Shown here one piece after another: positions 34,177 to 46,134 of a stretch of 64,000 nucleotides of DNA. Under the pieces are notes generated by a model. That model saw only the letters and a program-made list of their open reading frames with translations, was not told where the DNA came from and did not search any database. Each line of letters opens with the position of its first letter. Position 1 is the first letter of the stretch. The translations under genes and the position numbers were made by a program. Origin of the DNA: Adineta vaga (taxonomy: Eukaryota > Rotifera); the NCBI GenBank assembly GCA_021613535.1, contig CP075495.1:124001-188000 (forward strand). The letters are read 5' to 3'.

Positions 34177-36436
34177 TCATTTTTTACGTCTGTTTGAACT
34201 ACGTAATGTTCGTTTTGATACAACTTTACGTTTTAACGATGATTTTGATCCTTGTTCTCGAACAGATGCAACTTGAACTATTTCTTTTTCTACTATTGAT
34301 GATTCTGATGATGAACGTGAAAATGATGCAACAGGTGCAGCTATTGTTTCAGATGATATTGATTGATGGCGTTCTACCCGAGTAGTAGAAGTTGCTTTGT
34401 CGTATGGTCTTTGTTCAGTACCTACTGTTGATAATCGTGGTACATTATTATTAACGATAATCGACGAATGTGATGGTGGTGAAGTTGTCGTCAATGATGT
34501 TGAGATAGAATTTAATAGATCGTTAGATTCTAAATATATAAATGAATATCGTGTACAGGGTACGCCTCTAAATATGATATTCTTCAAATGAAAGAACATT
34601 TACATACCTGATGTTAATGCATTACGATCAACATTCAACGGTGGAAATATGGGTGGTATATGAATTATTGTTGATGGTGGACCTGTTGGCGATAGTTGAA
34701 TTATTGTTGATGGTGGACCTGTTGGTGATAATTGAATTATTGTTGATAGAACTGTTGATGGTAACTGAGTTGTTGTTGATGGAACTGTTGGTGCTGCTTT
34801 TGTTTTTGCTGGCAAATATTTAATTTCGAAATTGTATCTAAGTTAAAGTTAGTAATTTATTATTGAGGTAAAACATATCTGGTCGAACAGAATAGGTGTA
34901 TACAGATGTAATGTACGACGGATTCTGTCTTTCTTACAATGTTATATATATTTTGAATGCTATTTATGAGACTTCATCTATCTAACCAAAGCAATTCAAT
35001 TTCAATATATTCTTTTCAACTGAAACAGATTACATTAAAAAATGTCAATCAACATACTGATCATACGGTTTGTTCATCAATACGTGCAATACTTCATTTG
35101 AACAATGATTTCGATCAGGTAACCATATGGTGTTAAATGTTGAAATATATGTTGGATATTGAACATCAAGAGAATCCAATACTTTGGAAAAATCCAACAC
35201 CGTTTTCTGAGTATTATTTTTTGGTAATACTTTCATATAGCAAGCAAATGGTTTACCATCCGCAGATATCATTCCATCTTTATAGATATTTAAAAGTTTC
35301 ACATCATGTAAATATACCACTGCTTGATCAAAATATTTCAAATTTTTTTTCAACTGACTTTCTTTGTGAGTCTAAATAAAGAATTATAACCTGCTCATAA
35401 GAATATTTAAAAAAAGTATCTTACCGAACTTCTCGTAAACAAAATTGAATCAATCATCATCAAATTTTTACAGTACGTCCTAAACTCTTTATTATTATAG
35501 ATTGTTAGTGGTGGTGTATTAGGACGTTGTTGTTGTTGATCAGCAACTTCTTGTGTTGATGGAATGGGTTGCATACCAAATGCTGCCATAGACGTTGCTA
35601 GTGGACCAACAGGAACTTCTTCGATAGGTGAACTTAATGCAATATTAATTGACGTTAAATTCATATATTTCAAAATCATAATAAGCGTAGCTTTATGTGA
35701 ACTTTGAATAGTTTCTTCTGAAAAGAAAAGAACTTAAAGGTGTTATTATGCTACCCAAAATCGCATAATACCATTGATTAATAACGTGTCTGGAATATTT
35801 TTTCCATCAACAAATTGTTTTACATTTTTATATAGATCAATTGTCATTCGATCATAGCTGTTAAATGAAGCTGATTGATTCTATTAAATATACATATAAT
35901 GTTTAAATCATTTGATCTTTCATGTAAGACTTTATCAATTAGAATCAACACAATTCAAAGAAAACATAAAACAACTAGATTTGTTACTCACCAATACAAA
36001 TTCATGTGCTAATTCATAAGCAATCTTCATTATAGCCAAATATGCACACATTCGAAGTGAATATTCTCGTGATTTGCGAAATCGAACACTTAACCATGGA
36101 TCAAATCGTTCAAATCGTAATGCTATAACAAATATGAATTTCACACAACTGTGTATGTCTAATAAATTTAGAGAACGTACAACGAGCTGTTAGTTCATCA
36201 GTAAACTGTTTTTGACGGTATTGTGCTTCTTGATCAAAGATAAATTTCTTACCATTGATCATATGGACAAATAATAGAAGAAACTTAACACGAATTGAAT
36301 GTTGAGGCAATACTTGTAATCGATTAGCAACTAATGAACCAAATGAACGCAGAGACACGAAGTCAAATCTTTCAATCATAGCGTCAGCTATCATGGGATT
36401 GTTTAATTTTTTTCGGATGATTTCCATCAAGATAGA
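34177..36436 (-). CDS. C-terminal part of the DUF3987-like gene of element E/C
   Basis: Exon list (minus): 36436-36181 (SILMEIIRKKLNNPMIADAM, ERFDFVSLRSFGS), about 36125-35990 (FERFDPWLSVRFRKSREYS...), 35882-35780, 35718-35430 (Pro/Gln-rich linker), 35373-35050, about 34840-34612 (Pro/Thr/Ser repeats PPSTIIQLSPTG) and 34545-34177 (Ser-rich, then KRKVVSKRTLRSSNRRKK, a likely nuclear-localisation signal). The first exon picks up exactly where the N-terminal half (46134-45247) ends: GASNGV followed by SILMEII corresponds to the uninterrupted GASTGNMLSSV stretch of copy D. Hence one gene, with an 8.8-kb intron that contains element B. No nonsense codon is certain; the frame at 35043 is best explained by a donor. 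Confidence 0.58.
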
Positions 36437-36954
36437 CTAAACAGACAAAATGCAGAGGTTAATATAGAAATGTTTTATGTAAAAAAATCAAATGCTATTC
36501 AAATCTCATTCAATTCGCATGGAAAAATCAATCAGTTTCACTTGTCAAGCAAACACTACTCATCTATCTCATGCTCCCACAACATATTGTTTAATATCGT
36601 ATTGTTTAGCTACTTTTCAACGATTAATGTTGCTGGATCTAACAAAGCAAATCAAAAACGTTTTGTATGTGTACTTCAAGAGAAACTGATCAAATTTTCT
36701 TAATGAAAGAGGAGGACGTGGCAAATCTCAAATTGTAACCAGTTTTGAATAAATTTCTGCGCAGATTTCTGATTTTTAATCAGAAATTTACTCAAGCGCT
36801 CTTACAAAAAGCCACCAAGATCTATCAATGATCGATTATCTCTAGCGAGAAGCATGAGAGAACTCGTTGATTAATACTAAGACTATGCAATACATATTTT
36901 CTCACCTAAATACAAGCCTAAAGAGAGAGAACAGATAATATATCAAGTTTGATT

Positions 36955-37650
36955 TAAATTTTCAATTCTTTGTAAAATAATGATCATGAACTATATTATC
37001 AGTCGTCCACTACTATTAATAAACATAAGAAATCTAGAAATCAGAAATCTAGTATGGTCTAAAATTTTGAATTCTTCTTTGTAAAATAATGATCATGAAC
37101 TATATTATCAGTCGTCCACTACTATTAATAAACATAAGAGATCTAGAAATCAGAAATCTAGTATGGTCTAAAATTTTCAATTCTTCTTTGTAAAATAATG
37201 ATCATGAACTATATTATCAGTCGTCCACTACTATTAATAAACATAAGAGATCTAGAAATCAGAAATCTAGTATGGTCTAAAATTTTGAATTCTTCTTTGT
37301 AAAATAATGATCATGAACTATATTATCAGTCGTCCACTACTATTAATAAACATAAGAGATCTAGAAATCAGAAATCTAGTATGGTCTAAAATTTTGAATT
37401 CTTCTTTGTAAAATAATGATCATGAACTATATTATCAGTCGTCCACTACTATTAATAAACATAAGAGATCTAGAAATCAGAAATCTAGTATGGTCTAAAA
37501 TTTTCAATTCTTCTTTGTAAAATAATGATCATGAACTATATTATCAGTCGTCCACTACTATTAATAAACATAAGAAATCTAGAAATCAGAAATCTAGTAT
37601 GGTCTAAAATTTTGAATTCTTCTTTGTAAAATAATGATCATGAATCCTTA
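36955..37650. repeat. 109-bp tandem satellite, 6 units plus a partial
   Basis: Spacing of TGTAAAATAATGATCATGAA is exactly 109 bp (36971, 37080, 37189, 37298, 37407, 37516, 37625). Units are almost identical (differences such as TTTTGAATT/TTTTCAATT and AAGAAATC/AAGAGATC). No ORF. Located in the 5' flank of element B, where it may be a subterminal array analogous to the 124-bp array of element E/C. Confidence 0.93.
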
Positions 37651-38437
37651 CCAGTCGTCAAATAATATCAGTTTATTATAGAAAATATCGAGAAAAGGTA
37701 AGAAAGAATTCTTGCATGAATTAAATGGTCATTAGAGGGATCTTGTAGTCTGAATAATTGCAATTTATGGTAGAATTGTGTCATATCTTGAGAAATTTGA
37801 TATGTGCATTATGACCAAAAACATAAATAAAAGAATTTAGAAAATAATTTTTTATTGAGATTTATACAGCAATATACAAAACGAGATGGTATGGAAACAT
37901 CTTATACATATATCTAGATCGAATGACATAATGCATTCGATTCTTTTTCCAGGCATATAGTGCTGACGAATACATTCTTTATACATATGACTTTATCTGT
38001 TGCGTTCTTCTTATAAGCTATATATGATAACGTTAACAAATTTTCTTTTTCTTTCTGTAATCATATGGTATACCATATGGTGTATCATATGGTATGTCAT
38101 ATGATATCATATGTTTTCAGCTGAAATGAATTTTTCTTTCTTGTGAACTAGGTGTCGGTATTCGTTTGTGTATATTCGTATGATATCATCATCAAAGATG
38201 ATTTCTCTATTTGAATACTTGCCCATTAAAATGACTTGATTTCTTTGTATATATAATCTATTTAAACTGTTAATTTACTAAAAAAATATCATCTTTTTGT
38301 AAAACGATATCGTTCACTGCAAATTCAATTTTTTCCTTTATATTTTACACGGTTTTGTTAATAAACAGTCGAAAGAAATCGAGGTAATATTTTTTTTTAA
38401 TTCTTGGTACGATTGATTATTTGATCTTAGTAGTAGC
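37651..38437. other. 5' region of element B, no gene
   Basis: AT-rich non-coding sequence leading to the first gene of element B. At about 38065-38112 there is a run of CATATGGTATACCATATGG-like palindromic hexamers (CATATG). Confidence 0.4.
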
Positions 38438-41400
38438 ATGTCTAAGCGTTCATCAGTTATGGATGACAAAATTTTGTCGGAAATGTTATTGCGCAATATC
38501 AATGTGGCAACATCAATGAACATGAAAATGAGTGAAATTTTAAACGAACAACAAATGCTTTTGCTCGATACCTATAAGGAAACATACAATTACGATCCAT
38601 CTCTCTCGTTTTTTCTATCATTGGGAATGATTTCGCATTTCTCCCAATGTTCATACTATACACATTTCTCTAGTCCAGATCATCATCCCGTTCAACTATA
38701 CATGTGGTTGCTTGGTGCAAGCGGTAAGTTTAGCCAATATTTGACGAAGAATCATCACTAATATCAGAATCTAACTCTGAATGATAGAGCTCTGAAGAAT
38801 AAGATCTTTTCCATTTTGTATTCATATTCTACATGAATTAATAAGACATATTAAACAGAATAATTCAAAGAATATATATTGTATTGATATTTCATTTTCT
38901 TTCATCGATTTTTTTTCTTGAATTCTTTTTATGTTAAAGGTAGTGGTAAAACTCATGCTTTTCGCCAAGTTGAGAAAGCTATTCTAAAGACAGAAAAACA
39001 ATTTCCATCCACTTATTTGAAACCCGTAATGATAAACGGGAATTTGACAGAAGCAGGTTTGTCATCTGTAGTTACACATACAAATCATATCGGTTTACGA
39101 AACCATTTGTCATCGAACCATAAAATCTTTCTCAATGATGATGCTGACGTTTTTGCTGAAAATTATGGTTTATATAATGCCATTGATAGCTTGAAAGAAC
39201 ATGAAAGAAATTTAATTTTATGTGGATATGATGGGTAAATAAATGTATTTGAAGAAATATATCACATAACTAGATTATTTTGAAAGATTCTTAAATTCAA
39301 TTCGAACAACTGGGACGACTATCATTAACATTGGTGACAAGCGATTGACAATTCTTATTGCCGCTACAGGTGGAAAATTGATGAAAAATATGAGGAATTG
39401 GTGTAATTTCGCAGGTTTTGATGGAACCCATAATAGATTCATATATATGGCCATCCCAAAAGTGGCTTGTTCGAGACCACAGAAGTAAATGTTCTATAGA
39501 TAATTAGATGTATTATGAATCAGAATATTTATTTCTAGCTTTCACAAAAGAGTATATTCTAAAAATAATCCATCATTCAATCATTTATGTATTATTGTTC
39601 ATTTATTTGGAACAGTTCGATATGCATTTCAGATGAGCGAACATGAACGAACAGATATTTATGACGGTATGGATGAGTAACACATTGAGTAAACTATAAT
39701 GTTTCCATTCTGTGATACATTTGTAGCCACATTTAATCAACCATCGAATTTAGCAGCTGATGATGAACAGTCTCAATCACCAAACGATTTTTCAGCTATG
39801 TATACAGTATGGAATTTGATAGCAGATTTAATTGAAACAAATGATCAAAAACACGATCAACAGAGACAGATCAATGATTTTTATGGGAAACTTAAAAGCA
39901 CGTTTCCACGCATTGCTTGCTTGATGCAACTTTATTTTAATGCAATGGAAATTTTGAATGAAGTACGTGAAATTGTATTATATGCTGAGGGAGATAATAA
40001 TGATTTAATTATAAATGAGAGTTTTATTACGAATGTACAACATTTGATTAAAAGTAAATATTATGTTTATGATATGACGTATTTACCACGTGATACTATT
40101 GATCAAACAACAATAGAGCCGATGATAATCGTGCAAAAAGATGCTGTTTTAGCTGCCTGGAAGTGGTATGAGCATCATCTCGATGTCGTTACAACTTTAT
40201 TTACAATTGATTACTCTTTTTCCGCGAAACCTGTGACATCACATTCATCAAGTTTATCTTCACAGAAAACTTTAAAACAAATGATTATGCTTCTCGATTT
40301 CAACATTTTCCCCGTATCAGCACTAACTGATAAACATCCTGTTTCTGGACAAACGTGCGTACATAGATTTCAGTAACCTTTCAATTAAATTTTTATGCTA
40401 TATTTCTCATTTTTAGTGGTATCCTTAAAAACAAGCCGGCATTAGGTCAAGAAGCTATACGAGAGTTAATTAGTGATGGCTTGTTGAAGTTTAATTATTT
40501 CTTAGTTGATTCTCGAGGAAGGAATGTCAAGTCTTATTTGAAGGTACCAATAACAACAATACATGATCCATCTCAAGAGTTGTTGAAACAAAAATTAAGT
40601 AAACATAATATAAGCATAGATGAGTATTGTTCTGCTTATGATACATCTACAATTCCACCAAACAACAAACTTTCAACATTATCTGTATCAATATTTAAAT
40701 ATAGTTCATGTTTTTTATCATATTACCAATTATGCAAGGATCAGTTAGAAACAGTAATTCAAGAACATATTCAAAATGGTAACGTAAAGGAAGTTCAAAC
40801 TGGATGTTTTGTTATCGCGAATGAAAGTGTATTTTCGTGTAATTATGATAATATCGAAAATTTATCCTCAGTCAATCGGCAACGAAAACAGTTATGCGAT
40901 AAATCGAAATCAGTAAATATTGCAAGATCGACAACTGATTCTTCAATTCAATTTGAAAAAGCAACAACGTCAAGAATCAATGTTTTGCATGATGCCATCG
41001 AACAAGAATATGAAATACAGAATGAGAACTTATTAGAAGAAACTACCTTTGAACGGCATGTTGATGTGATTTCTAGTAATAGTTTTCCCACTAAACGATT
41101 ATTATCATTCTTATCTTCCATTTAGAAAAATTCGCACTTGAGAATTCTCAAACGTCAAATGATCTTGATAATTCTTTGATATCTATGTACGACTGTCAGA
41201 TTGAAGGTGAAGTATTGAATGAGAGTACCAATGAAACAAATTCATCATCATCAGTATCACATGTAAATAAAAAAGGTGTGAATAATTTCTTGCTTTCTTT
41301 TACATGAATTCATTTTTTGAATGATGATTTAGTGAACAATATAAATAGTGAATATACAGAACAAGCAGTGAAGAAAGTAATGAGTAACATCGTATGCGGA

Positions 41401-42210
41401 AGATCTGTTCTTTTCACGAAGACAGATCTTACTCAGATATGCAACAAACCAGGAGTACGGTTAGAAGCAGTGAACCGTCTAATTGCAGCTGAGTTACTTA
41501 TTCATGGAGACAACTATTGGTTGGAAACAACTCATTCTAGAAAGGCTGTTAAGAAAGATTCGAAGTATCTTTTACGAGAAGGATGGATGAAGTAATAACT
41601 TCAATAAAGTGCTTTTTCGCAAGCAAAGTAGATTTGATTTTTTTTCTTTGAAGGAAGGCTCCTGAATTACTATCGAATACATCCAAATTCAACTTCATTC
41701 AATCATTGCAACAAAATGTAATCGTTTATGTTCTTTGCACGAGTTTTGATCGATAATAAAATATCTGATTCGATTTTTTCATAGGCGAATACATCATTCG
41801 AAGATTACATGAAGAGCTTTTATCCGCATCAAGAAACTAATGTATTCACTAACAACAATTGGACATTATCAGATGAATGTGTCAAAATATTTCAATCAAA
41901 TGACTTTTACAAGCAACATGTTCGATGGGATATTGAGCGTTTTAGACCATCAGATGTACTGAACGACGCAAGTGTCGACAATGTCAAAGACTTACCATTG
42001 ACACAAGTTTCACATTCATTGCCATGTAATAGGAATGCAGCAGATGATATATCTCAAGTATTACCAGAAGAAGCATCTAATAATGCTGCAGAAACAAATG
42101 AAGTAATAAGCGCAATACCGATATCTACACGACCGAAGCGAAAAGTGCCGTCAACCGAAAACCAGGAAAATGAAGTGCGTACACAGCCAAGAAGAATGAA
42201 GAAAAAGTAG
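38438..42210 (+). CDS. DUF3987-like P-loop protein of element B
   Basis: About ten exons with short introns: 38438-38724 and 38940-39235 join to give a canonical Walker A, WLLGASGSGKTHAF. KIFLNDDADVFAE follows as the acidic box; 39293-39484 has RLTILIAATGGKLM and GFDGTHNRFIYM (the DG..R strand). Then ~39615-39666, 39725-40366, 40417-41080, 41125-41272, ~41332-41595 (a winged-helix-like block), and 41785-42210, ending in a basic tail (RPKRKVP...PRRMKKK). No internal stop is needed once introns are removed. The fold plan is that of DUF3987, related to plasmid/phage helicase-primase-type ATPases; a role in replication or excision of the element is inference. It is followed after 0.4 kb by the KDZ gene. 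Confidence 0.62.
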
Positions 42211-42591
42211 CAACTGGTTACAATGATATTTCGAACTTTTTAATGATTCGATTTTTTTATTGATTTTTTTTATTCCATCGCATTTTATTCATCGAATGCT
42301 TTTAGATTTTTAGTTCTTCTTTTACTTTATGGACATACTACGCTTCTATGGGAAGTTGAAATAAAAAGGATACCATCATTATTTGAACAAAAACGAAATC
42401 TCGTTGGTTGTTAAGCTATCATGTAATTATGAAAAACTGTTTTTATTGCAATGCATATAAAACATTAAATGAGAAAATAAGGTTATTATTGCAATAGAAT
42501 AGTGATAATGCGCACATTACCCACATAAATTATAAATAAATGCTCTCTGAATATTATTTTTTTCCATATATTTTCAGATAAATATTTCAAT

Positions 42592-44641
42592 ATGAATACA
42601 AATTTGTCAACCCATACACTTGTTGAAATCACAGATGTAGAACATGCTCTGATATTAATGATGAGAACAATGCCTTTGGATGAAATAATGTGTGTGATGA
42701 ATTTGAATAGGTTTTTCCCACAAGAAGTACCTAACAAGTTTCATCATATCAGGAATATCATTAATTTACATTTTCATAAATCATATGAAATGTATCATAT
42801 ACGAATGATAATTGAATTTGTTTCAACGCAATCAGTGTATGACACAATGTTTCGCCAATATTCTGTACATGAAATGATTGAAAAATATCAGGCGAATAGT
42901 ATTGCTGAATCGGTTAATGCACATGAGTTGTATTTGCAACCATTTACTACCAACTGCATTCAATGCCAAACAGCATTGAAATTGGAATATACTCATCGTG
43001 CTAAAACAGTTATGTCATTAATACGAAATTATAAAGCTCGTAAGTGAATATATCATATTTATTGATTTGAAATAGATCATTTGTATTCATCTTAACAGTT
43101 ATTGCCACTTGTTATTGTGCAACTTGTGATATCGAAATATTTCCAAATTTTTTCATACATAAGAAAAAAAAATTTATTACATTAGAATCTATTAAAAATG
43201 ATGAATTTATTTACTTAAGTGGCAATCAGATACTTGATCAAAATTTGCTGATTGATTTTGATCAGCAACTAATTCAAAACACGGTGTCTTTTGAAGGATA
43301 TACCAATGCCTATAACTCCAAAATTGTATTAATCAACAGTAGACGAAGTCATAATGTTTCTCCTGTAAATGAAAATGATACTTCGTAAGATGCTAATAAT
43401 TTTATTTCAAATATAACCACACTGTGATTGTTTTTCTAAAGAGTTTTAAATGAAAAATATTTTCAAATGGCATGGATTCTAACTAATATTGCCAAGTTCA
43501 TTTTTATGGCTGGAAATGAAAAGATTATTCAAATACCAATGTCTGTACGAGATGCTGATGAATGCAACACATATTTTTTTAAAATCAAGGATGATCTTTA
43601 TAAAAATTTTGTTGCTTTTTGGACAAATCATCAACGCTTTTCAAAAAACTGCAATCCTGAAACATGTTCAAAAGTTTTCGTTGTTGATGGACATCAGAAA
43701 GCCAATAGATTAGTGTGTCAATATAAAAATGTGTTTGATTGCACTATATCAGAGCTAGGACCAGTCCAGATGGGATGTTTGTACTCACCGTTAAGAAAAG
43801 GTACGTGGCTAACTGTATGCCTAGATACTCATTTATATTTTTTCCATAGCTCCAGGTATTGATCATAGGTATTGTCAGAATCATCAACCAACACTATTGG
43901 CTTCAGAAGATCGAATAACAAGTGTGACGCATCAGGCAGTTAAAGAAGATAAAGAACACGTATTAGACAGATCAGCATTAAAGGATTACATAAAACCTGA
44001 TGGCCAATATGATGATAAACTTTGCAATGTATTTCGTTCTGGAGCAAATGTTGCATCGAAAGTCAGTACTTATGGATTTTTGGCTACATTTTTAAGTTGT
44101 GCTGTTGTAGTTGGTTTTACAGAGCAACCCTGTTCAGAAGGAAGTTAGTGCGAAAATTCAGCTTTTCTTCTTACCAGTAATTAATGTACCTCTTGATTTT
44201 TCTAATAACAAAATAGTGCGCCGAGTTCTTCATCATATTCTAACAATAAGACGGTTTGGTGAATTGCCAGCTGCCATGTGTTATGATTGTGCATGCACAT
44301 TGAAGTTATTCATAAAAAATCATTTCGGTACGGAAGATCTAAAGTCAACAAATTTTACAAAATTTCTTGAATCTTTAACTATGGCGATTGACCGTTTTCA
44401 TGTGAAGAATCATACAAGAGCAATGTGTAAAACGGTAATGAGACCTGATCATTCATCCCATAATGAGATTTTTACATCCATCAACACACAAGTTGCCGAA
44501 CAAATGTTCTCTTACTTTTCGCAATTTAAACATTCATTTCGAGGCTATAATTATCCCAAATCAACGATATTTTATACACTTCTTTTCCATTTAAAAAATT
44601 GCAAGACTACAGGTATTAGTTCTTTTTATCAAAGAGTTTGA
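42592..44641 (+). CDS. KDZ-like transposase of element B
   Basis: Exons: 42592-43039 (N-terminal helices, CIQCQ), ~43099-43385 (CYCATCDIE), ~43440-43800 (NPETCSKVFVVDGHQKANRLVC, ISELGPVQMGCLYSP), ~43850-44144 (HRYCQNH, STYGFLATFLSCAVVVGF), ~44218-44641 (CYDCACTLKLF, IDRFHVKNHTRAMC, INTQVAEQMFSYF, LLFHLKNCK). A ~68-nt intron (about 44150-44217) restores the frame between PCSEG and RRVLHHIL. Likely triad D (VDGHQK), D (YDCAC), E (AEQ). The cysteine pairs resemble the CxC5/CxC6 clusters that accompany KDZ transposases. The acidic C-terminal exon seen in copy C was not found, so the 3' end is uncertain. Confidence 0.6.
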
Positions 44642-45240
44642 AATTTTTTACCAACTTTCTCACGATAAATTCTTACTCTGATTTTTTACTTAATTCTTAT
44701 AAATTTCCTTCGTAATCATTATTCGTTTTGTTGAAAAATATATTTTTTATCGAAAAAACTAATCAACATCATGAAATTATGAGCAATATATATAAATCAC
44801 AATATACTTTCCATTTCGAGATTTAATTTACAAGACGCAAAAATTAAATTTCTGATTTCTAATTGATTTCAAATGATGAGCAGAGTAAATTTCTGATTCC
44901 TGATTTCTAATGGATTTCAAATGATGAGCAGAGTAAATTTCTGATTCCTGATTTCTAATGGATTGTTTTCAGTCATATAATTTGAAATAATAATTCATAC
45001 GTTAGCATAGGGCTCTGCATATTATTTCAGTTCGCAGTAACTCTACGAAATGTTAGAATTTCAAAATTTTCAAAATTTCAAAATTTTAAACTTTACAATT
45101 TTCAGAAATTTTGACATGTCATCTTCAAAATTTGTATTAGTTTTATATTTGCCATCCCATGTGAAAGAGAAGAATACTCTTTACGCTCATTTCTATAGAC
45201 ATCGATTGATTAATAATTTCCTATTTAAAGAATTAAAATG
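44642..45240. other. 3' flank of element B, short repeats
   Basis: Non-coding. At 44851-44960 a 52-bp unit (TTCAAATGATGAGCAGAGTA followed by AATTTCTGATTCC...) is repeated about 2.5 times. At 45056-45100 there is a TTCAAAATTT tract. Confidence 0.6.
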
Positions 45241-45246
45241 ACTTAC

Positions 45247-46134
45247 TCCATTCGAAGCACCAATAATAGAAAGACGTGGTTCAATCAGAATGGTTAAACG
45301 ATCAGCTGTTGCTTTTACATATTTTTTTGGACAACTGAAGACAGTTTGGACAAATGATTTACAATTAATCCTACAAGTAAATATAAAAGCAATTAAAAAA
45401 TTAAATCTGTTTTACTAACATCGTGTTGGTGGATTTGTCTTTAGATGGAAAGATGTTTGTCTTCTGACTGTCATCATCGAATTCATCAAATAAGCCTAAT
45501 ACGTTAGAATGTTCTGCTAATGCAGCAATACAACCTGGACCAGTAAACTAAAAAACATTATATATAAATATATATATACATCTATATAAAATGATTGATT
45601 ACTAATTGATATTACCTCATTAAGTACTTTTTCACAAACGTATACAGTATTTTCATTAGAATTTGTTTTCGATATTCTTTTCGATCGATTTTTTCCTAAA
45701 TTTTTAACCGATGTTTCGGAATCATGTGATTTCATTTCCGTTTCAAGTTCATCAATTTCATTACAAGCATTGGAAATTTCCAAGAATGTATCCGATTTAC
45801 TATAGCCTAACAAAGTACAAAGCAGAATTAACTTTTATCAATAATTGGTGCAGTATTTCATACCAGAACATGTGGTAATCAACGTATATGACGCCAAATT
45901 CTTTTCCATGTACGAACAATTATCGAGCAAAATAGTTGATTGATTAGAAAAGTATGCTATAGATGATGTTGTTGTCAAAGCAATGATACAAGAATCTTGA
46001 AGCAAAAATTTTGCTTGTGTATCAAAAACATTTGCTAAATTTTCACCATAAATTTCAATAAGGTCATAATTAATCGTGTTGGCAAAGTCGAAATTACGCC
46101 AAAAAAGATTTTCTGGCGTGACACCACTCGTCAT
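45247..46134 (-). CDS. N-terminal part of the DUF3987-like gene of element E/C
   Basis: Exons (minus): 46134-45866 (MTSGVTPENLFWRNFDF...), 45809-45616, 45549-45424 and 45371-45247. Exons 1-2 meet at TTCSGYSKSDTF, a degenerate Walker A (SKS instead of GKS/T). Exon 3 has NVLGLFDEFDDD, the acidic box; exon 4 has RLSIIGASNGV and ends at a GTAAGT donor. No downstream exons follow locally; the rest of the gene is at 36436-34177, beyond element B. The weak Walker A could mean reduced ATP binding or just divergence. Confidence 0.58.

Larger units (their letters stand above)
36760..45000 (+). mobile_element. KDZ-type element B (two-gene cassette), apparently intact
   Basis: Plus-strand DUF3987-like gene (38438-42210) followed by a KDZ-like transposase (42592-44641), nested in the intron of element E/C. 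Ends are not resolved. The segments near 36782 and 44900 share ATCAGAAATTTACTC in inverted orientation, and TTTCTGATTT-type motifs occur at both sides, which may be subterminal. No target duplication was identified. It interrupts E/C and lacks obvious stop codons, so it is probably the youngest element of the stack. Confidence 0.5.
36437..45246 (-). other. 8.8-kb intron carrying element B
   Basis: Minus-strand donor GTAAGT (45246-45241) and acceptor TTTAG (36441-36437) frame this interval. Flanking exons join in phase. Other introns of the gene are about 50-60 nt (one near 200 nt), so nearly the whole interval is inserted DNA: satellite, element B genes on +, and flanks. Confidence 0.6.

Noticed and set aside
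34194-34823. Plus-strand open frames rich in Leu/Met/Val
   Set aside because: Antisense of the Pro/Thr/Ser-rich C-terminal exons of the E/C gene.
36470-36703. Overlapping plus-strand frames of 65-77 codons
   Set aside because: No domain, no homologue in other copies, and located in an intron/flank of element B.
36782-44905. ATCAGAAATTTACTC inverted pair as definite ends of element B
   Set aside because: Similar TTTCTGATTT words are scattered through this region and in the hAT subtermini, so the pair is not specific enough.
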